From Haematobia irritans (taxonomy: Eukaryota; Arthropoda; Insecta; Diptera; Muscidae), in contig NC_134399.1 in NCBI RefSeq assembly GCF_050003625.1, positions 149,476,473 to 149,540,472 on the forward strand: a stretch of DNA of 64,000 bases, given 5' to 3'. Every line of letters begins with the position of its first letter. Position 1 is the first letter of the stretch. The notes under the pieces are model-generated. The model did not search any database. It saw only the letters and a list, made by a program, of their open reading frames with translations, and was not told the DNA's origin. A program made the position numbers and the translations under genes. This document shows, piece after piece, positions 11,830-22,870 of the stretch.

Positions 11830-12640
11830 AATATTTTGGTATTAAACGAAAGGTCTTGACAAGTACTATAAATGCAAGTGGTTGTCATGTTCGAAAGCGT
11901 CCCATAAATGTTAGTTTTGCAGCTATATTTTAAAAGTCAGTTTGTCCAACTTGAAATAAAGTTAAACTACGCCCACTGTGCAATACCTACTTGGTATCAA
12001 ATGAAGGCTCTTGATGAGTACTATAAATCCAAGTGGTTGTTATATTCGAAAGCATCATAAAAATATCGATTTTTATAAAAAAGAAAATTACTTTTTTAGA
12101 ATTTCAAAAAAAGTGCACATTGGCCCACTGTGCAACACCTGCTCTACGGTGTTTGGTATCAAATGAAAACTCTTGATGAGTACTAGAAATGCAAGTGGTT
12201 TTTATTTTCGAAAGTTTCCCAAAAAAAATTGTTTTAAGCAAAAGTAAAATTAATTTGCGAAATTTTAGAAAATATCGCACCAGCGCCCACTGTGCAAAAC
12301 CTGCTCTAGATTTTTTGGTATCAAATGAAAGCTCTTGACGAGTACTATAAACGCAAGTGGTTCTCATGTTCGAAAGCATCATAGAAATATCGATTTTTAT
12401 CAAAAATATAATTAATATGTCAGAATTTAAAATATAGTGCACGCGGGCCCACTGTGCAATACCTGCTCTAGATTTTTTGGTATCAAATGAAAGCTCTTGA
12501 TGAGTACTATAAATCCAAGTGGTTGCTATATTCGAAAGCATCACAGAAATATCGATTTTTATCAAAAAGAAACTTAGTTTGCACGAAGTTACAATATAGG
12601 ACACCCGTGCCCACTGTGCAAAACCTGCTCTAGAACTTTT
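11830..12640. repeat. 161-bp minisatellite, about five units
   Basis: Direct tandem units marked by CCCACTGTGCAA at about 11970, 12125, 12286, 12449 and 12610, so spaced about 155-163 bp. Each also holds GGTATCAAATGAA, GAGTACTATAAA and CAAGTGGTT. The first unit is the most divergent. Open frames on the minus strand here are by-products of the repeat. It lies in the intron between the two IS4 exons. Confidence 0.85.
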
Positions 12641-13190
12641 TTCTGTATAATTACCTATTCCTAATTACTCTACGGGAAATGGGTCAAACCTAGCACTGGT
12701 ACACGACTAGTTCCTGGTGTGTATGGAACAGTCCTAGTTCTGGTCAAAACGTATGGAAGGGACCGGTCACTTTAATATGGGTTTGTCATTAATTAATTTT
12801 TGTGATTGTTTTTTTTTTTTCTGTTAATTAAAAAATTTGTTGATTCAATTAAACTTTGAATTGAATATTTTTTAAAAATCAATTAACGCTTTAATTTCGT
12901 TAAATTTTTTTGTGCATCTATTAAACGCATTCCAAACCACACGTCTTGAGACATCTTAGTACGATTACAGGATTACAGATCCCCATGAACTAGTCTGGGA
13001 TAATTTGGGCCCCACCACTTTAATATGGAAGGTCATTAACGAGGTAAATTTACACTTTAGAACACGTCTTGGACTCATTCCATTGCATAATTTTCATCTA
13101 AATTCGTATTTTACCATACCATTTATAGCAAAAATTTTGAAAATTTGTATAAAAATTGTAGTAGATTTTTTTTTTAAATTTTTATAACTA
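12641..13190. other. intron with MITE remnant and a duplicated motif
   Basis: An AATTAATTTTTGTGATTG-type MITE remnant lies at about 12790-12915. It is bracketed by a short direct repeat, CACTTTAATATGG with GTCATTAA (12769 and 13017). That suggests a small duplicated segment or an insertion with flank duplication. No coding potential. Confidence 0.5.
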
Positions 13191-13577
13191 CCCTTAAAAG
13201 CGGAAGATCACCGATTTCAAAAAAAAAAAAAAAAATATGTGTTTTTTTTTAATAGTGGTGTATCCTAAAAATTACAGTGCGCATTAAACTGAGTTTTTAT
13301 TTACAATACACAATTTTTTTTACCAATATTACTGTCAAGTCTGTTAAATACCATTTAATTTAAAATTTGCAGTTTTTTGAATTTTTGGTCAAAATTTGAT
13401 TTTCACTTTTGACTGCCGATTACTCAGAAGTACTACCAATTTTCCGAAATTTTTTAAGAAATACCGCTATGGTGTTTTAAATATAACAGATTTGATTTCG
13501 TAAAATTCGGTTAAAATTTTAATAGGTAAGAATTTTTTTCTGGTTGTATCCTAAAAGATACAGTGCGCCTTTAAGGG
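13191..13577. mobile_element. possible MITE with CCCTTAAA ends
   Basis: The left end reads CCCTTAAAAGCG and the right end GCGCCTTTAAGGG followed by TTAA, so the ends are inverted. GTATCCTAAAA with ACAGTGCGC occurs near both ends. A TTAA is present on the right but not cleanly on the left. A piggyBac-type origin is possible but weakly supported. Confidence 0.4.
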
Positions 13578-14077
13578 TTAACTCAAATTGTTGTTCGTTT
13601 TAAACTACACTCTAATTGTGGATAAATATTTAAATGTAAATAAGATATAAAAAAATACATAAGTGTTACACACATCCTATTTGGCAGATATTAAAAATAA
13701 GGTTGGAATAAAATCAAAAATGAAAATGTTAAAAAAAAACTATCTAAAAGTCTAAACTTTTTTCATAAGATAATATGTTTACCATGACTGAAGTAAGACA
13801 TATACGTATATTTCATCCTTGAGAAGAATAAACGACGAGATAGAAAATTAAGATGTAACTAGACTGTAGACGGATGTTTAACTAGAAATACCCTAGCGGT
13901 TTTTTTTTCTAGACATTTATGAGAAAATATTAAAAAAAAAATAATTAGATATTTATATGAAAACTAGCCTAGGTTAAAGATGTCCTAGATTTCATTGAAA
14001 TTTTCAAAACTAATGTAGATCCACTACACATAAATTTTGATAATCGTAGTTTGAAGTTAATTGAATTTGAAGCTTAC
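13578..14077. other. cac intron, no feature
   Basis: AT-rich intron adjoining the upstream IS4 exon. No TE, RNA or ORF supported. Confidence 0.6.
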
Positions 14078-14178
14078 TTGGAATTCTTGAAACAAGTTTC
14101 AAGGGCCTTAAGACACGAAACGATCTCAACATACGCAGATCGACATCTATGTTGGCCTCGGCAAAGATTGTCATGGCA
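14078..14178 (-). CDS. cac: cacophony alternative exon: IS4 voltage sensor, upstream copy
   Basis: 101-nt exon. The acceptor is CCCCATTAG/T and the donor CCAA/GTAAGC. One base closes Gly, then 33 codons, then one base opens Ser. The peptide is AMTIFAEANID, then the S4 helix [18 protein letters not shown], then SRIP. Compared with the 1596-1696 exon it has Arg for Gly after LVS (one extra positive charge) and a different S3-S4 loop. Lengths and phases are identical. This is the other member of the mutually exclusive IS4 pair. Using one or the other would change voltage gating and, from published fly work on cac splice forms, channel placement at synapses. Confidence 0.93.
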
Positions 14179-14944
14179 CTAATGGGGTGGATGTGTGTGT
14201 ATGAGAGAGAGTGGATGTCCCATCAAGGATATGCGGTCAAATTGTTTTTTTTTTTACGGAATCAACCACGCGTCGAGATAAAGTTGTGAAAATTATAAAA
14301 AGAAAACGAAATGAAAATAAAAAAACAAAATGCGCAAATATAAAATAAACGAAATTTAAAAAGAAACACAAAACAAAAGGAAGTTAAAGAAAATAAATAA
14401 ACACAATATATGCACATTTAATAATACGTAGAGTTAAAGTCAAACAGGAAATGGAAATAGAAACCAATACAAACAAAAAAGATAGACGGATAAAGAACAA
14501 CAACAAAGAGGATCGATCGATCATTGACCAAACAAAAAACAAGAGACAGTAAGAGAGAAGAAAGAAAGCGTTAGAAACGGCTCGAAATAAAACCAAACAA
14601 AAAATGTTTGTGAAGTTTGAAAAAATGTTTCTTTAAAGGAAAAAAAGAAGTAAAAGAAAAAGTATCGATTTTTCAAAAAACGCAGACTCAGAGATGGAGA
14701 GTTGTAGGTTAACAACACACAAACACTCACAAAATCAAAACAAATCAGAAATTAAAATTATTTTGGTTTTTTTTTTGTAATATTTTTTCTTGGCCAAAAT
14801 TTATGTTCATGGCAAATTTTCAGATTTGACCACAGAAATTAGAAAACAGAAGCGCAGACATTTAAACGAAACGAAACAAAAATCGAAAATCAAAATACAG
14901 GAAAAACGTTATCAAATGTGAAACACTGTGCATAACCAACTTAC
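14179..14944. other. cac intron
   Basis: A-rich (plus strand) intron of 766 bp between the IS2-S3 exon and the upstream IS4 exon. It has a GAGAGAGA stretch near the acceptor side and no TE. Minus-strand open frames here are low-complexity Phe/Leu/Ser and not coding. Confidence 0.7.
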
Positions 14945-15084
14945 CCCGTCACTACTACAAAGAAATCCATGATGTTCCAAATATTCCTGAGGTAGGAGTG
15001 TTTATGCAAAACTAGACCTAAGGCAAGGATCTTGAGCGATGCTTCTACACAGAAAATGCATAAAAAATAGGTCTCCGTTTTTTC
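14945..15084 (-). CDS. cac: cacophony exon: IS2-IS3
   Basis: 140-nt exon. The acceptor is TTCCTTTTTTTTCAG-like (TTTTTTTCAG/GAA) and the donor ACGGG/GTAAGT. It starts in phase 0: [20 protein letters not shown] (IS2), then [19 protein letters not shown] and DFFVVVT (IS3). It ends with two bases of a Gly codon, completed by A or T from the alternative IS4 exons (GGA or GGT, both Gly). It joins in frame to the upstream exon ending LAQKL. Confidence 0.95.
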
Positions 15085-15265
15085 CTGAAAAAAAAATAAG
15101 GAGTACAAATATTAGAAAAATCTGCAAATTCGTTTAAACTAAACACAAAATGTTGTGGCATTATGTTAAAGAGTTTTCTCAAAATAATATTTCAATACTG
15201 AAAAAAAATATTGTCATAAGCCCAAAAATTTTATGTCCTGAAAATTTTAATATCATATACGGTTC
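15085..15265. other. intron
   Basis: Short intron stretch before the first inserted MITE; nothing recognised. Confidence 0.5.
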
Positions 15266-15820
15266 CCAGCAAAAAAATTTGGAAGTTCTTCCAAAGACAC
15301 AACTTTAAAAGCACTTCCAGAAGATGCATTCCCAATGATGTTCTTTACTACCCAAGAAGTTCTTTTAATTCAATTTTTTATAACTTGACTTTTTCATACT
15401 TTTAATGGATAATTTTATTTTTTTGTCTCAAATAGGTTAAAAACAGAGTAAGAATTCGTAAAATGGTACATTTAAATTTTGTTGGAAAAAATGCTTAATC
15501 CAATCTGACAAAATTGTGAATTTTTGAAAATATTTGAGGTGAAACGTTTCCGACAAAAAATTATAAAAAAATTATAAAAAAATTATAAAAAATATTTATT
15601 TGACAAAATATCACAGAATTTTTAAATTTACATCCAAAACATTGAATTCGGATCACACCTAAAGAAGTGATGCAAATTCAGTGCAACGGCTGTTGAAATG
15701 GAGGACTTCCGTCCTCTGACAAGCCAATGTTAAATTCATCACTTCTGCGTGAATTGTGCACCACTTTCGGATCCAAAAAGAACATTTTCATTACTTTTTT
15801 GGCGACGCTTTTTTGCTGGG
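15266..15820 (+). mobile_element. family G MITE (CCCAGCAAAAAA termini)
   Basis: About 555 bp with inverted ends CCCAGCAAAAAA and TTTTTTGCTGGG. The interior contains GGAAGTTCTTCC near the left end and TGCACCACTTTCGGATCC near the right. Similar copies occur at 40148-40703 and 40706-42007, and fragments at 38706 and 44685. No ORF of note. No clear target duplication, so the superfamily is undecided. Confidence 0.65.
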
Positions 15821-16455
15821 TTGCCACAGTTGGTAGAATTCTAATAAAAACGTTAGATTTTTTAGTAATTGCTAGAGTGGTAGAATTCTTAATGTTTTGA
15901 TACATATTTTAAACTATTCACCTTTATCTGAGAGTTAGAAATAAAATTTTGACAAACTTAGTTATAGAAATAAAATTTTGACAAAATTTTCCAGAGAAAA
16001 TTTTCAAAAAATTTTCTATAGAAAGAAAATTTTTACAAAAATTTTTACAAATGATTTTTTATACAAATAAAATTTTAACAAAACGTTCCATAAAAATAAG
16101 ATTTTGACAAAATTTTCTATAGAAATAAAATTTTGCCAAAATTTTCTATGGAAATAAAATATTACCAAAATTTTCTATAGCAATAATATTACCAAAATTT
16201 TCTATAGAAATTAAATTTTGACAAAATTTTCTATGGAAATAAAATTTTACCAAAATTTTCTATAGAAGTAAAATTTTGCCAAAATTTTCCATAGAAATAA
16301 AGTTTTGATAAGATTTTCGACAGAAATAAAATTTTGAAAATTTTTCAATAGAAATAAAAAATTGACAAAATTGTTTACAGAAATAAAATTTTAACAAAAT
16401 TTTCTAGAGAAATAAAATTTAAAAAAAAAAAATCTATACAAATAAATTTGTCAAA
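15821..16455 (+). repeat. 29-bp satellite array with GTTGCCACAGTTGG end module
   Basis: It begins TTGCCACAGTTGGTAGAATT, the end module also seen (reversed) at 59390-59460 and 63080-63187. It then passes through about 100 bp of TAGATTTTTTAGTAATTG-like sequence into some seventeen degenerate copies of the 29-bp unit (15940-16450). Confidence 0.8.
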
Positions 16456-16654
16456 ATTTTCTTTAAATTCAATATCTTCAAGAACGTAAATTTAATATTA
16501 GATCATACTATCAAAGTCCATTGTTAGTAAGTACTCTCTTTTTGTTGAAAAAAACATCTAAAATTCCACACACTTACAGTTCAAAGTATATTTTTACATT
16601 CAAAAACTGTCGCACTTCTAAAACAAAATTTTTTCATACTAACTACAAAAATTT
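16456..16654. other. intron
   Basis: About 200 bases between the satellite array and the SINE; nothing recognised. Confidence 0.4.
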
Positions 16655-17620
16655 GGGAGCCACCGTGGTGCAATGGTTAGCTTGACCGCCTCGTGGGTTC
16701 GATTCCTGCATCGGCCGAACACCAAAAAGTTTTTCAGCGGTGGATTTCACCCCAGTAATGCTGGCGACATTTCTGAGGGTTTCAAAGCTTCTCTACACTG
16801 AAAAAATATTGTCGTGAGGTTAAAGATTTCATGTCTTTAAAATACGAATGCAAATTTTGCTTAGCACGGAAGACGCAATTCTCTACTATAAAGTTTTTTT
16901 CCTTGTCCAAAAGTCGATAAACTTTTCAATGAAGTCGTATTATCCCTATAATTACGTGATTTCATTTAAAAATGGGTATCATAACATGAAAGAAAAAATT
17001 TTTGGGCTAAGGTCAACTTGACTTTAATAACTCAGAAAAATTCTTTACATTTAATGAAATTGTCTTTAAATTTGTTGCCTTTTTGCATCTTGACTACAAA
17101 GCAAAAAATCGCTCAAATATAGGACATGTTTTTCAACACTTCATTTTAAAGACATTTAATACTTGAAACATATCATAATTTCTACTGGAAGTCAAGTCTT
17201 AATTTGGAAAATAAAGTTGTCGTTAACTCGTTTTTAAAGGACTTTGATAGCATATGAAGAAAAAAAGCTGAAAAAGCGAAAAATTAAAATTTGCTTCCTA
17301 GAAGCAAGTACACAAAACCTAAATTTAAAAGAGAATTGTGTCTTAAAAGTATCCTTACTTGTATTCTCCGCTTCTTTGGCTCGGAAACAATACCAAAATT
17401 TTTAAAGTAAAGACAAAATCTTTGGAACCGGGTATGCTTTTTTTTCAGTGTAAGTGGAATGCCGTTCGGACTCGGCTATAAAAAGGAGGTCCCTTGTCAT
17501 TGAGCTTAACATGGAAACGGGCAGCACTCAGTGATAAGAGAGAAATTCACCACTGTGGTATCACAATGGACTGAATAGTCTAATTGAGCCTGATGCATTG
17601 GGCTTTCCACCTAACCTAAC
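16655..17620 (+). mobile_element. tRNA-derived SINE, split by a MITE
   Basis: The head GGGAGCCACCGTGGTGCAAT resembles a tRNA 5' half with A box (TGGTGCAATGGTTAG) and B box (GGTTCGATTCC). About 15 bp of the anticodon side are deleted compared with the copy at 35698-36040. The body continues FTTTCAGCGGTGGATT-type sequence (TTTTTCAGCGGTGGATT), then GACTCGGCTATAAAAAGGAGG after the MITE at 16796-17450. The tail is GACTGAATAGTCTAATTGAG and then CCACCTAACCTAAC. It is transcribed by RNA polymerase III in other such families. Confidence 0.85.
16796..17450. mobile_element. family H MITE in the SINE, TA duplication
   Basis: 655 bp with ends CACTGAAAAAA and TTTTTTTTCAGTG, flanked by TA on both sides (16794-16795 and 17451-17452). 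Removing it restores the SINE text CTTCTC-TA-AGTGG. The TA duplication and short TIR point to the Tc1/mariner superfamily. Partial copies are near 22431-22870, 35508-36340 and 61020-61110. Confidence 0.8.
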
Positions 17621-17623
17621 TAC

Positions 17624-19286
17624 AACAAGTAAGGAAAGTCTAAAGTCGGGCGGTGCCGACTATATTATCCCCTGCACCACTTTGTAGATCTAAATTTTCG
17701 ATTCCGTATCACATCCGTCAAATGTGTTGGGGCTATATATAAAGGTTTGTCCCAAATACATACATTTAAATATCACTCGATCTGGAAGAATTTGATAGAC
17801 TTCTACAAAATCTATAGATTCAAATTTTAAGTCGGCTAATGCACTAGGGTGGAACACAATGTTAGTAAAAAATAAGGGAAACGTTTAAATCTGAAGCAAT
17901 TTTAAGGAAACTTCGAAAAAGTTTATTTATGATTTATCACTCGATATATATGTATTAGAAGTTTGGGAAAATTAGAGTCATCTTTACAACTTTTCGACTA
18001 AGCAGTGGCGATTTTACAAGGAAAATTGCGGTATTTTGACCATTTTTGTCGAAAATAGAAAAACATATATATGGGAGCTATATCTAAATCTGAACCGATT
18101 TCAACCAAATTTGGCGCGCATAGCAACAATGCTAATTCTACTCCCTGTGCAAAATTTCAACTAAATCGGAGTTAAAAATTGGCCTCTGTGGTCATATGAG
18201 TGTAAATCGCGCGAAAGCTATATATGGGAGATATATCTAAATCTGCACCGATTTCAACCAAATTTGGCACGCATAGCAACAATGCTAATTCTACTCCTTG
18301 TGCAAAATTTCAACTAAATCGGACCAAAAAATTGGCCTCTGTGGTCATATGAGTGTAAATCGGGCGAAAGCTATATATGGGAGATATATCTAAATCTGAA
18401 CCGATTTCAACCAACTTTGGCACGCATAGCTACAATGCTAATTCTACTCCTTGTGCAAAATTTCAACTAAATCGGACCAAAAAATTGGCCTCTGTGGTCA
18501 TATGAGTGTAAATCGGCCGAAAGCTATATTTTGGTGCTATATCTAAATCTGAACCGATTTCAACCAAATTTTGCACGCATAGCTACAATGCTAATTCTAC
18601 TCGCTGTGCAAAATTTCAACTAAATCGGAGCAAAAAATTAGCCTCTGTGGTCATATGAGTGTAAATCGGGCGAAAGCTATATATGGGAGCTATATCTAAA
18701 TCTGAACCGATTTCAACCAAATTCGGCACGCATAGCTACAATGCTAATTCTACTCCCTGTGCAAAATTTCAACCCAATTGGGGTAAAACTCTGGCTTCTG
18801 GGACCGTATTAGTCCATATCGGGCGAAAGATATATATGGGAGCTATATCTAAATCTGAACCGATTGCACTCAAATTTGGCACACATGACTATACTACTAG
18901 TTGTACTCCTAGTGCAAAATTTCAACCAAATTGGGTCAAAACTCTGGCTTCTGGGGCCATATAAGTCCATATCGGGCGAAATATATATATGGGAGCTATA
19001 TCTAAATCTGAACCGATTTCTTTCAAAATCAATAGGTATCTATTCTGAGCCAAAACACATACTTGTGCCAAATTTGAAGTCGATTGGACTAAAACTGCGA
19101 CCTAGACTTTGATTACAAAAATGTGTTCACGGACAGACGGATAGACGGACATCGCTATATCGACTCATGAGCCCACCCTGAGCATTTTTGCCAAAGACAC
19201 CATGTGTCTATCTCGTCTCCTTCTGGGTGTTGCAAACATATGCGCTAACTTATAATACCCTGTTCCACAGTGTGGAGCAGGGTATA
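17624..19286 (+). mobile_element. family B DINE-1/Helentron-like element, complete
   Basis: It starts AACAAGTAAGGAAAGTCT with hairpin AGTCGG..CCGACT. A unique 5' part includes TCTACAAAATCTATAGATTC, then about six 153-bp units (unit ATGGG at 18683 and 18836, exactly 153 apart), then GGACAGACGGATAGACGGAC, and then the block CACCATGTGTCTATCTCGTC. It ends in the stem-loop CCCTGTTCCACAGTGTGGAGCAGGGTATA. It directly follows the SINE tail. Confidence 0.8.
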
Positions 19287-19329
19287 AAAATTTCATTTTT
19301 GTAGTTAGGTTAGGTGGCAGCCCGATTTT
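19287..19329 (-). repeat. orphan SINE tail between inverted family-B copies
   Basis: It contains GTTAGGTTAGGTGGCAGCCC, the reverse complement of the SINE 3' tail. The 43-bp spacer therefore separates two head-to-head element ends, and a SINE tail borders both outer and inner ends. Confidence 0.7.
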
Positions 19330-20532
19330 TATACCCTGCGCCACACTGTGGAACAGGGTATTATAAGTTAGTGCATATGTTTGCAACACCCAGAAGGAGA
19401 CGAGATAGACACATGGTGTCTTTGGCAAAAATACTCAGGGTGGGCTCTTGAGTCGATATAGCGATGTCCGTCTGTCCGTGAACACATTTTTGTAATCAAA
19501 GTCTAGGTCGCAGTTTTAGTCCAATCGACTTCAAATTTGGCACAAGTATGTGTTTTGGCTCAGAATAGATCCCTATTGATTTTGGAAGAAATCGGTTCAG
19601 ATTTAGATATAGCTCCCATATATATCTTTCGCCCGATATGGACTAATATGGTCCCAGAAGCCAGAGTTTTACCCCAATTTGGTTGAAATTTTGCACAGGG
19701 AGTAGAATTAGCATTGTAGCTATGCGTGCCAAATTTGGTTGAAATCGGTTCAGATTTAGATATAGCTCCAATATATAGCTTTCGGCCGATTTACACTCAT
19801 ATGACCACAGAGGAAAATTTTTGGCTCCGATTTAGTTGAAATTTTGCACAGGGAGTAGAATTAGCATTGTAACTATGCGTGCCAAATTTGGTTAAAATAG
19901 GTTCAGATTTAGATATAGCTCCAATATATAGCTTTCGGCCGATTTACACTCATATGACCACAGAGGCCAATTTTTTTCTCCGATTTAGTTGAAATTTTGC
20001 ACAGGGAGTAGAATTAGCATTGTTGCTACACGTGCCAAATTTGGTTGAAATCGGTTTAGATTTAGATATAGCTCCCATATATATGTTTTTCTGATTTCGA
20101 AAAAAAATTGTCAAAATACCAACATTTTCCTTGTAAAATCGCCACTGCTTAGTCGAAAAGTTGTAAAAATTACTCTAATTTTCCTAAACTTCTGATACAT
20201 ATATATATCGAGCGATAAACCATAAATAAACTTTTGCGAAGTTTCCTTAAAATTGCTTCAGATTTAAACGTTTCCATTATTTTTTTACTAACATTGTGTT
20301 CCACCCTAGTACATTATTAGACTTAAATTTTGAGTCTATAGATTTTATAGAAGTCTATCCAAATTTTGTCCAAATCGAGTGATATTTAAATGTATGTATT
20401 TGGGACAATCCTTTATATATAGCACCCAACACATTTGACGGATGTGATATGGTATCGAAAATTTAGATCTACAAAGTGGGGCAGGGTATAATATAGTCGG
20501 CCCCGCCCGACTTTAGACTTTCCTTACTTGTT
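19330..20532 (-). mobile_element. family B element, inverted relative to its neighbour
   Basis: It starts with the 3' stem-loop TATACCCTGCGCCACACTG, continues with the CCGTCTGTCCG microsatellite and about four 153-bp units, and ends with GACTTTCCTTACTTGTT, the complement of the AACAAGTAAGG start. With 17624-19286 it makes arms of about 1.2 kb in inverted orientation. Confidence 0.8.
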
Positions 20533-20689
20533 TCTTTTAAATTTGGAAGACTTTTGGTAAAATGTTCTTCAAATTTTGGTAGATTATTTATGGCAACCGT
20601 AATCCAAACCATGCCAAAGAGTTTTTATTAGATTCAAAGTCGATAAACTTATCGTCTATTAGACCGCTGTAAACCAAATCTGGTCCACA
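20533..20689. other. intron
   Basis: Short unclassified stretch between two elements. Confidence 0.4.
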
Positions 20690-22430
20690 TGTTATTGTGG
20701 ACCTAAAATACCACTAGATTTCGAATTTCGGGAAATCAGTCTATATAAGGGCTTTTCCAAAACATGGATCGATAAAACCCAAATACAATACACCTAAGGT
20801 ATCTCCCGATTTCCAAATTCAAGCAGAAATTACGGTGTATAGAAGCCCCAGAAGTTAAAACTCGTGATTGGCCTATATGGGGTCTATATAAAAATATGGA
20901 CTGATACACACCATATTCGGCACACCTCTTTGTGGAGCTAATTTATTTCTAGATTTGCAATTTCAGGCAAATCACATGAAAATTGCTGTATATAGGTGCT
21001 CAAGACCCCAAATCGGCGAACCGGTTTATATGGGAGCTATATCAAAACCTGGACTGGTATACACCATATTCGGCATATCTCTTTGTGGACCTAAAGTAAC
21101 CCCAGATTTCATATTTCAAGCAAATCGAATAAAAATTGCGGTGTTTAGAAGGCTAATAAGTCAAATCTGGAGATCGGTCTTTATGGGGGCTATACCAAAA
21201 CGTAGACCAATGCACATCGAATTCGACATAATTCTTTGTGCACCTAAAAAACCTTTAGATTTTGAATTTCAGCCAAATCGTATAAAAGTTGGGGTGTGTA
21301 GACGCTCAAGAAACCCCCGGTCTATATGCGGGTTATACCAAAACATGGACCGATACACACCCATTATACGACATAACTCTTTGTGGATCTAAAATATGTC
21401 TAGATTTTTAATTTCAGCCATATCGGATAAAAATTAAAGTGTCTAGACGCCCAAGAACTCCAATAGGGAAATCGGTCTAAATAGGGGCTATACAAAAACA
21501 AGTATATACGGCCGTAAGTTCGGCCAGGCCGAAGCTTATGTACCCTCCACCATTTATATAGAAATAAATTTTTGACAAAATTTTCTATAAAAATAAAAAT
21601 TTGACAAAATTTTCTATAGAAATAAAATTTTGACAAAATTTTCTATAGAAATAAAATTTTTGTAGATTATTTTTGGCTCGAGTGGCAACCATGATTATGA
21701 ACCCATATGGACCAATTTTTGAGTGATCGGCTATATAACTATAGACCAATATGGTCCAATTTTGGTATGGTTGTTAACGGCCATATACTATACTAAATTT
21801 GAACCGGATCGGATGAATTTTGCTCCTCCAAGAGTTTCCGGAAGTTAAATCTGTAGAACGGTTTATATGGGGGCTATATATAATTATGGACCGATGTGGA
21901 CCAATTTTAGCATGGTTGTTAGAAAACCATGTACCAAATTTCAGCCGGATCGGATGAAATTTGATTCCCTTTGAGGCTCCGCAAGCCATATCTGGGGATC
22001 GATTTATATGGGGAATATATATAATTATGGACCGATGTGGACCCATTTGTGCATGGTTGTTAGAGACCATATACCAACACTATGTACCAAATTTCAACCG
22101 AATAGTATGAATTTTGCTCCTCCAAGAACTCCGAAAGCCAAATCTGAAGGTCCGTTTATATGGAGGCTCTACGTAAAAGTGGACCATTTGCAATACCATC
22201 CGACATACATTAATAACAACTACTTGTGCCAAGTTTCAAGTCGATAGCTTGTTTCGTTCGGAAGTTAGCGTGATTTCAACAGACGAACGGACGGACACGC
22301 TTAGATCGACTCAGAATTTAACCACGAACCAGAATATACCCCCATCCTATGGTGGAGGGTATAAAAATATGGACCGGAACACACCAGATTTCAGGACGAT
22401 ATTGCCATTACTTTATGGGGTCTTAATTTT
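20690..22430 (+). mobile_element. family C internal repeats, split by a family A element
   Basis: Diverged family-C 153-bp units (GGTTTATATGGGAGCTATATC, CTAGATTT..AATTTCAG). They are interrupted at 21496/22365, where the text TATACAAAA and ATATGGACCGGA would otherwise be continuous. No 5' hairpin or 3' stem-loop of its own is seen, so it is a fragment. Confidence 0.6.
21497..22364 (+). mobile_element. family A element, short copy
   Basis: It starts AACAAGTATATACGGCCG, hairpin TTCGGCCAGGCCGAA, then four 29-bp units (21555-21660). The boundary motif TGGCTCGAGTGGCAACCATG follows, then three 153-bp units, GACGAACGGACGGAC and the stem-loop CCATCCTATGGTGGAGGGTATA. The ACTTTATGGGG block before the hairpin is deleted. 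Confidence 0.75.
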
Positions 22431-22870
22431 CTTGATCCTAGATTTAAAGCCAGATAGGTCCCTAAAAAATTTCGTAAAGAAGAATCAATACCAAAATCCT
22501 TAAAGAAGGTCAAAATCTTTGGATCCAAGTGAACTTTTTTTGAGCCTTTAATAATAGGAGATGACTTTAAAGAACTTATTTTAAAGCTGTTTTTACTTAA
22601 AGCATAGCATAATTTCTACTTGAAATCTAGTCTGAATTTTGAAATTGTAGTTGTCGACGAAAAAGATGAAAAAAACGAATAATTTAAAATTTGTTTCCTA
22701 GAATCAAGTACGTAAAACTTAAGTTTTAAAGAGAATTGTGTCGACAAGGTATCCTTATTTCAATTCCCCGCTTCTTTGACTCAGAATCAACGCCAAAGTC
22801 ATTGGTATATGGACAAAATCCTTGGAATTGGATGTGTGTGTGTGTGTGTGTGTTTTTTTTTTCAGTGTAT
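22431..22870. mobile_element. family H MITE fragment with TG microsatellite
   Basis: It matches the right half of the 16796-17450 MITE (AATACCAAAATCCTTAAAG, TTTTTTTTTTCAGTGTA end). It includes a (TG) tract at about 22833-22853 just before the poly-T end. Confidence 0.55.

Noticed and set aside
14384..14730. Minus-strand Phe/Leu/Ser-rich frames between cac exons
   Set aside because: Low-complexity translation of A-rich intron DNA; exon phases on both sides already join without them.
16655..16730. tRNA gene
   Set aside because: A and B boxes are present, but the sequence repeats at 35698-36040 and 51077-51422 with a shared non-tRNA body and tail, so it is a SINE head. No intact cloverleaf.
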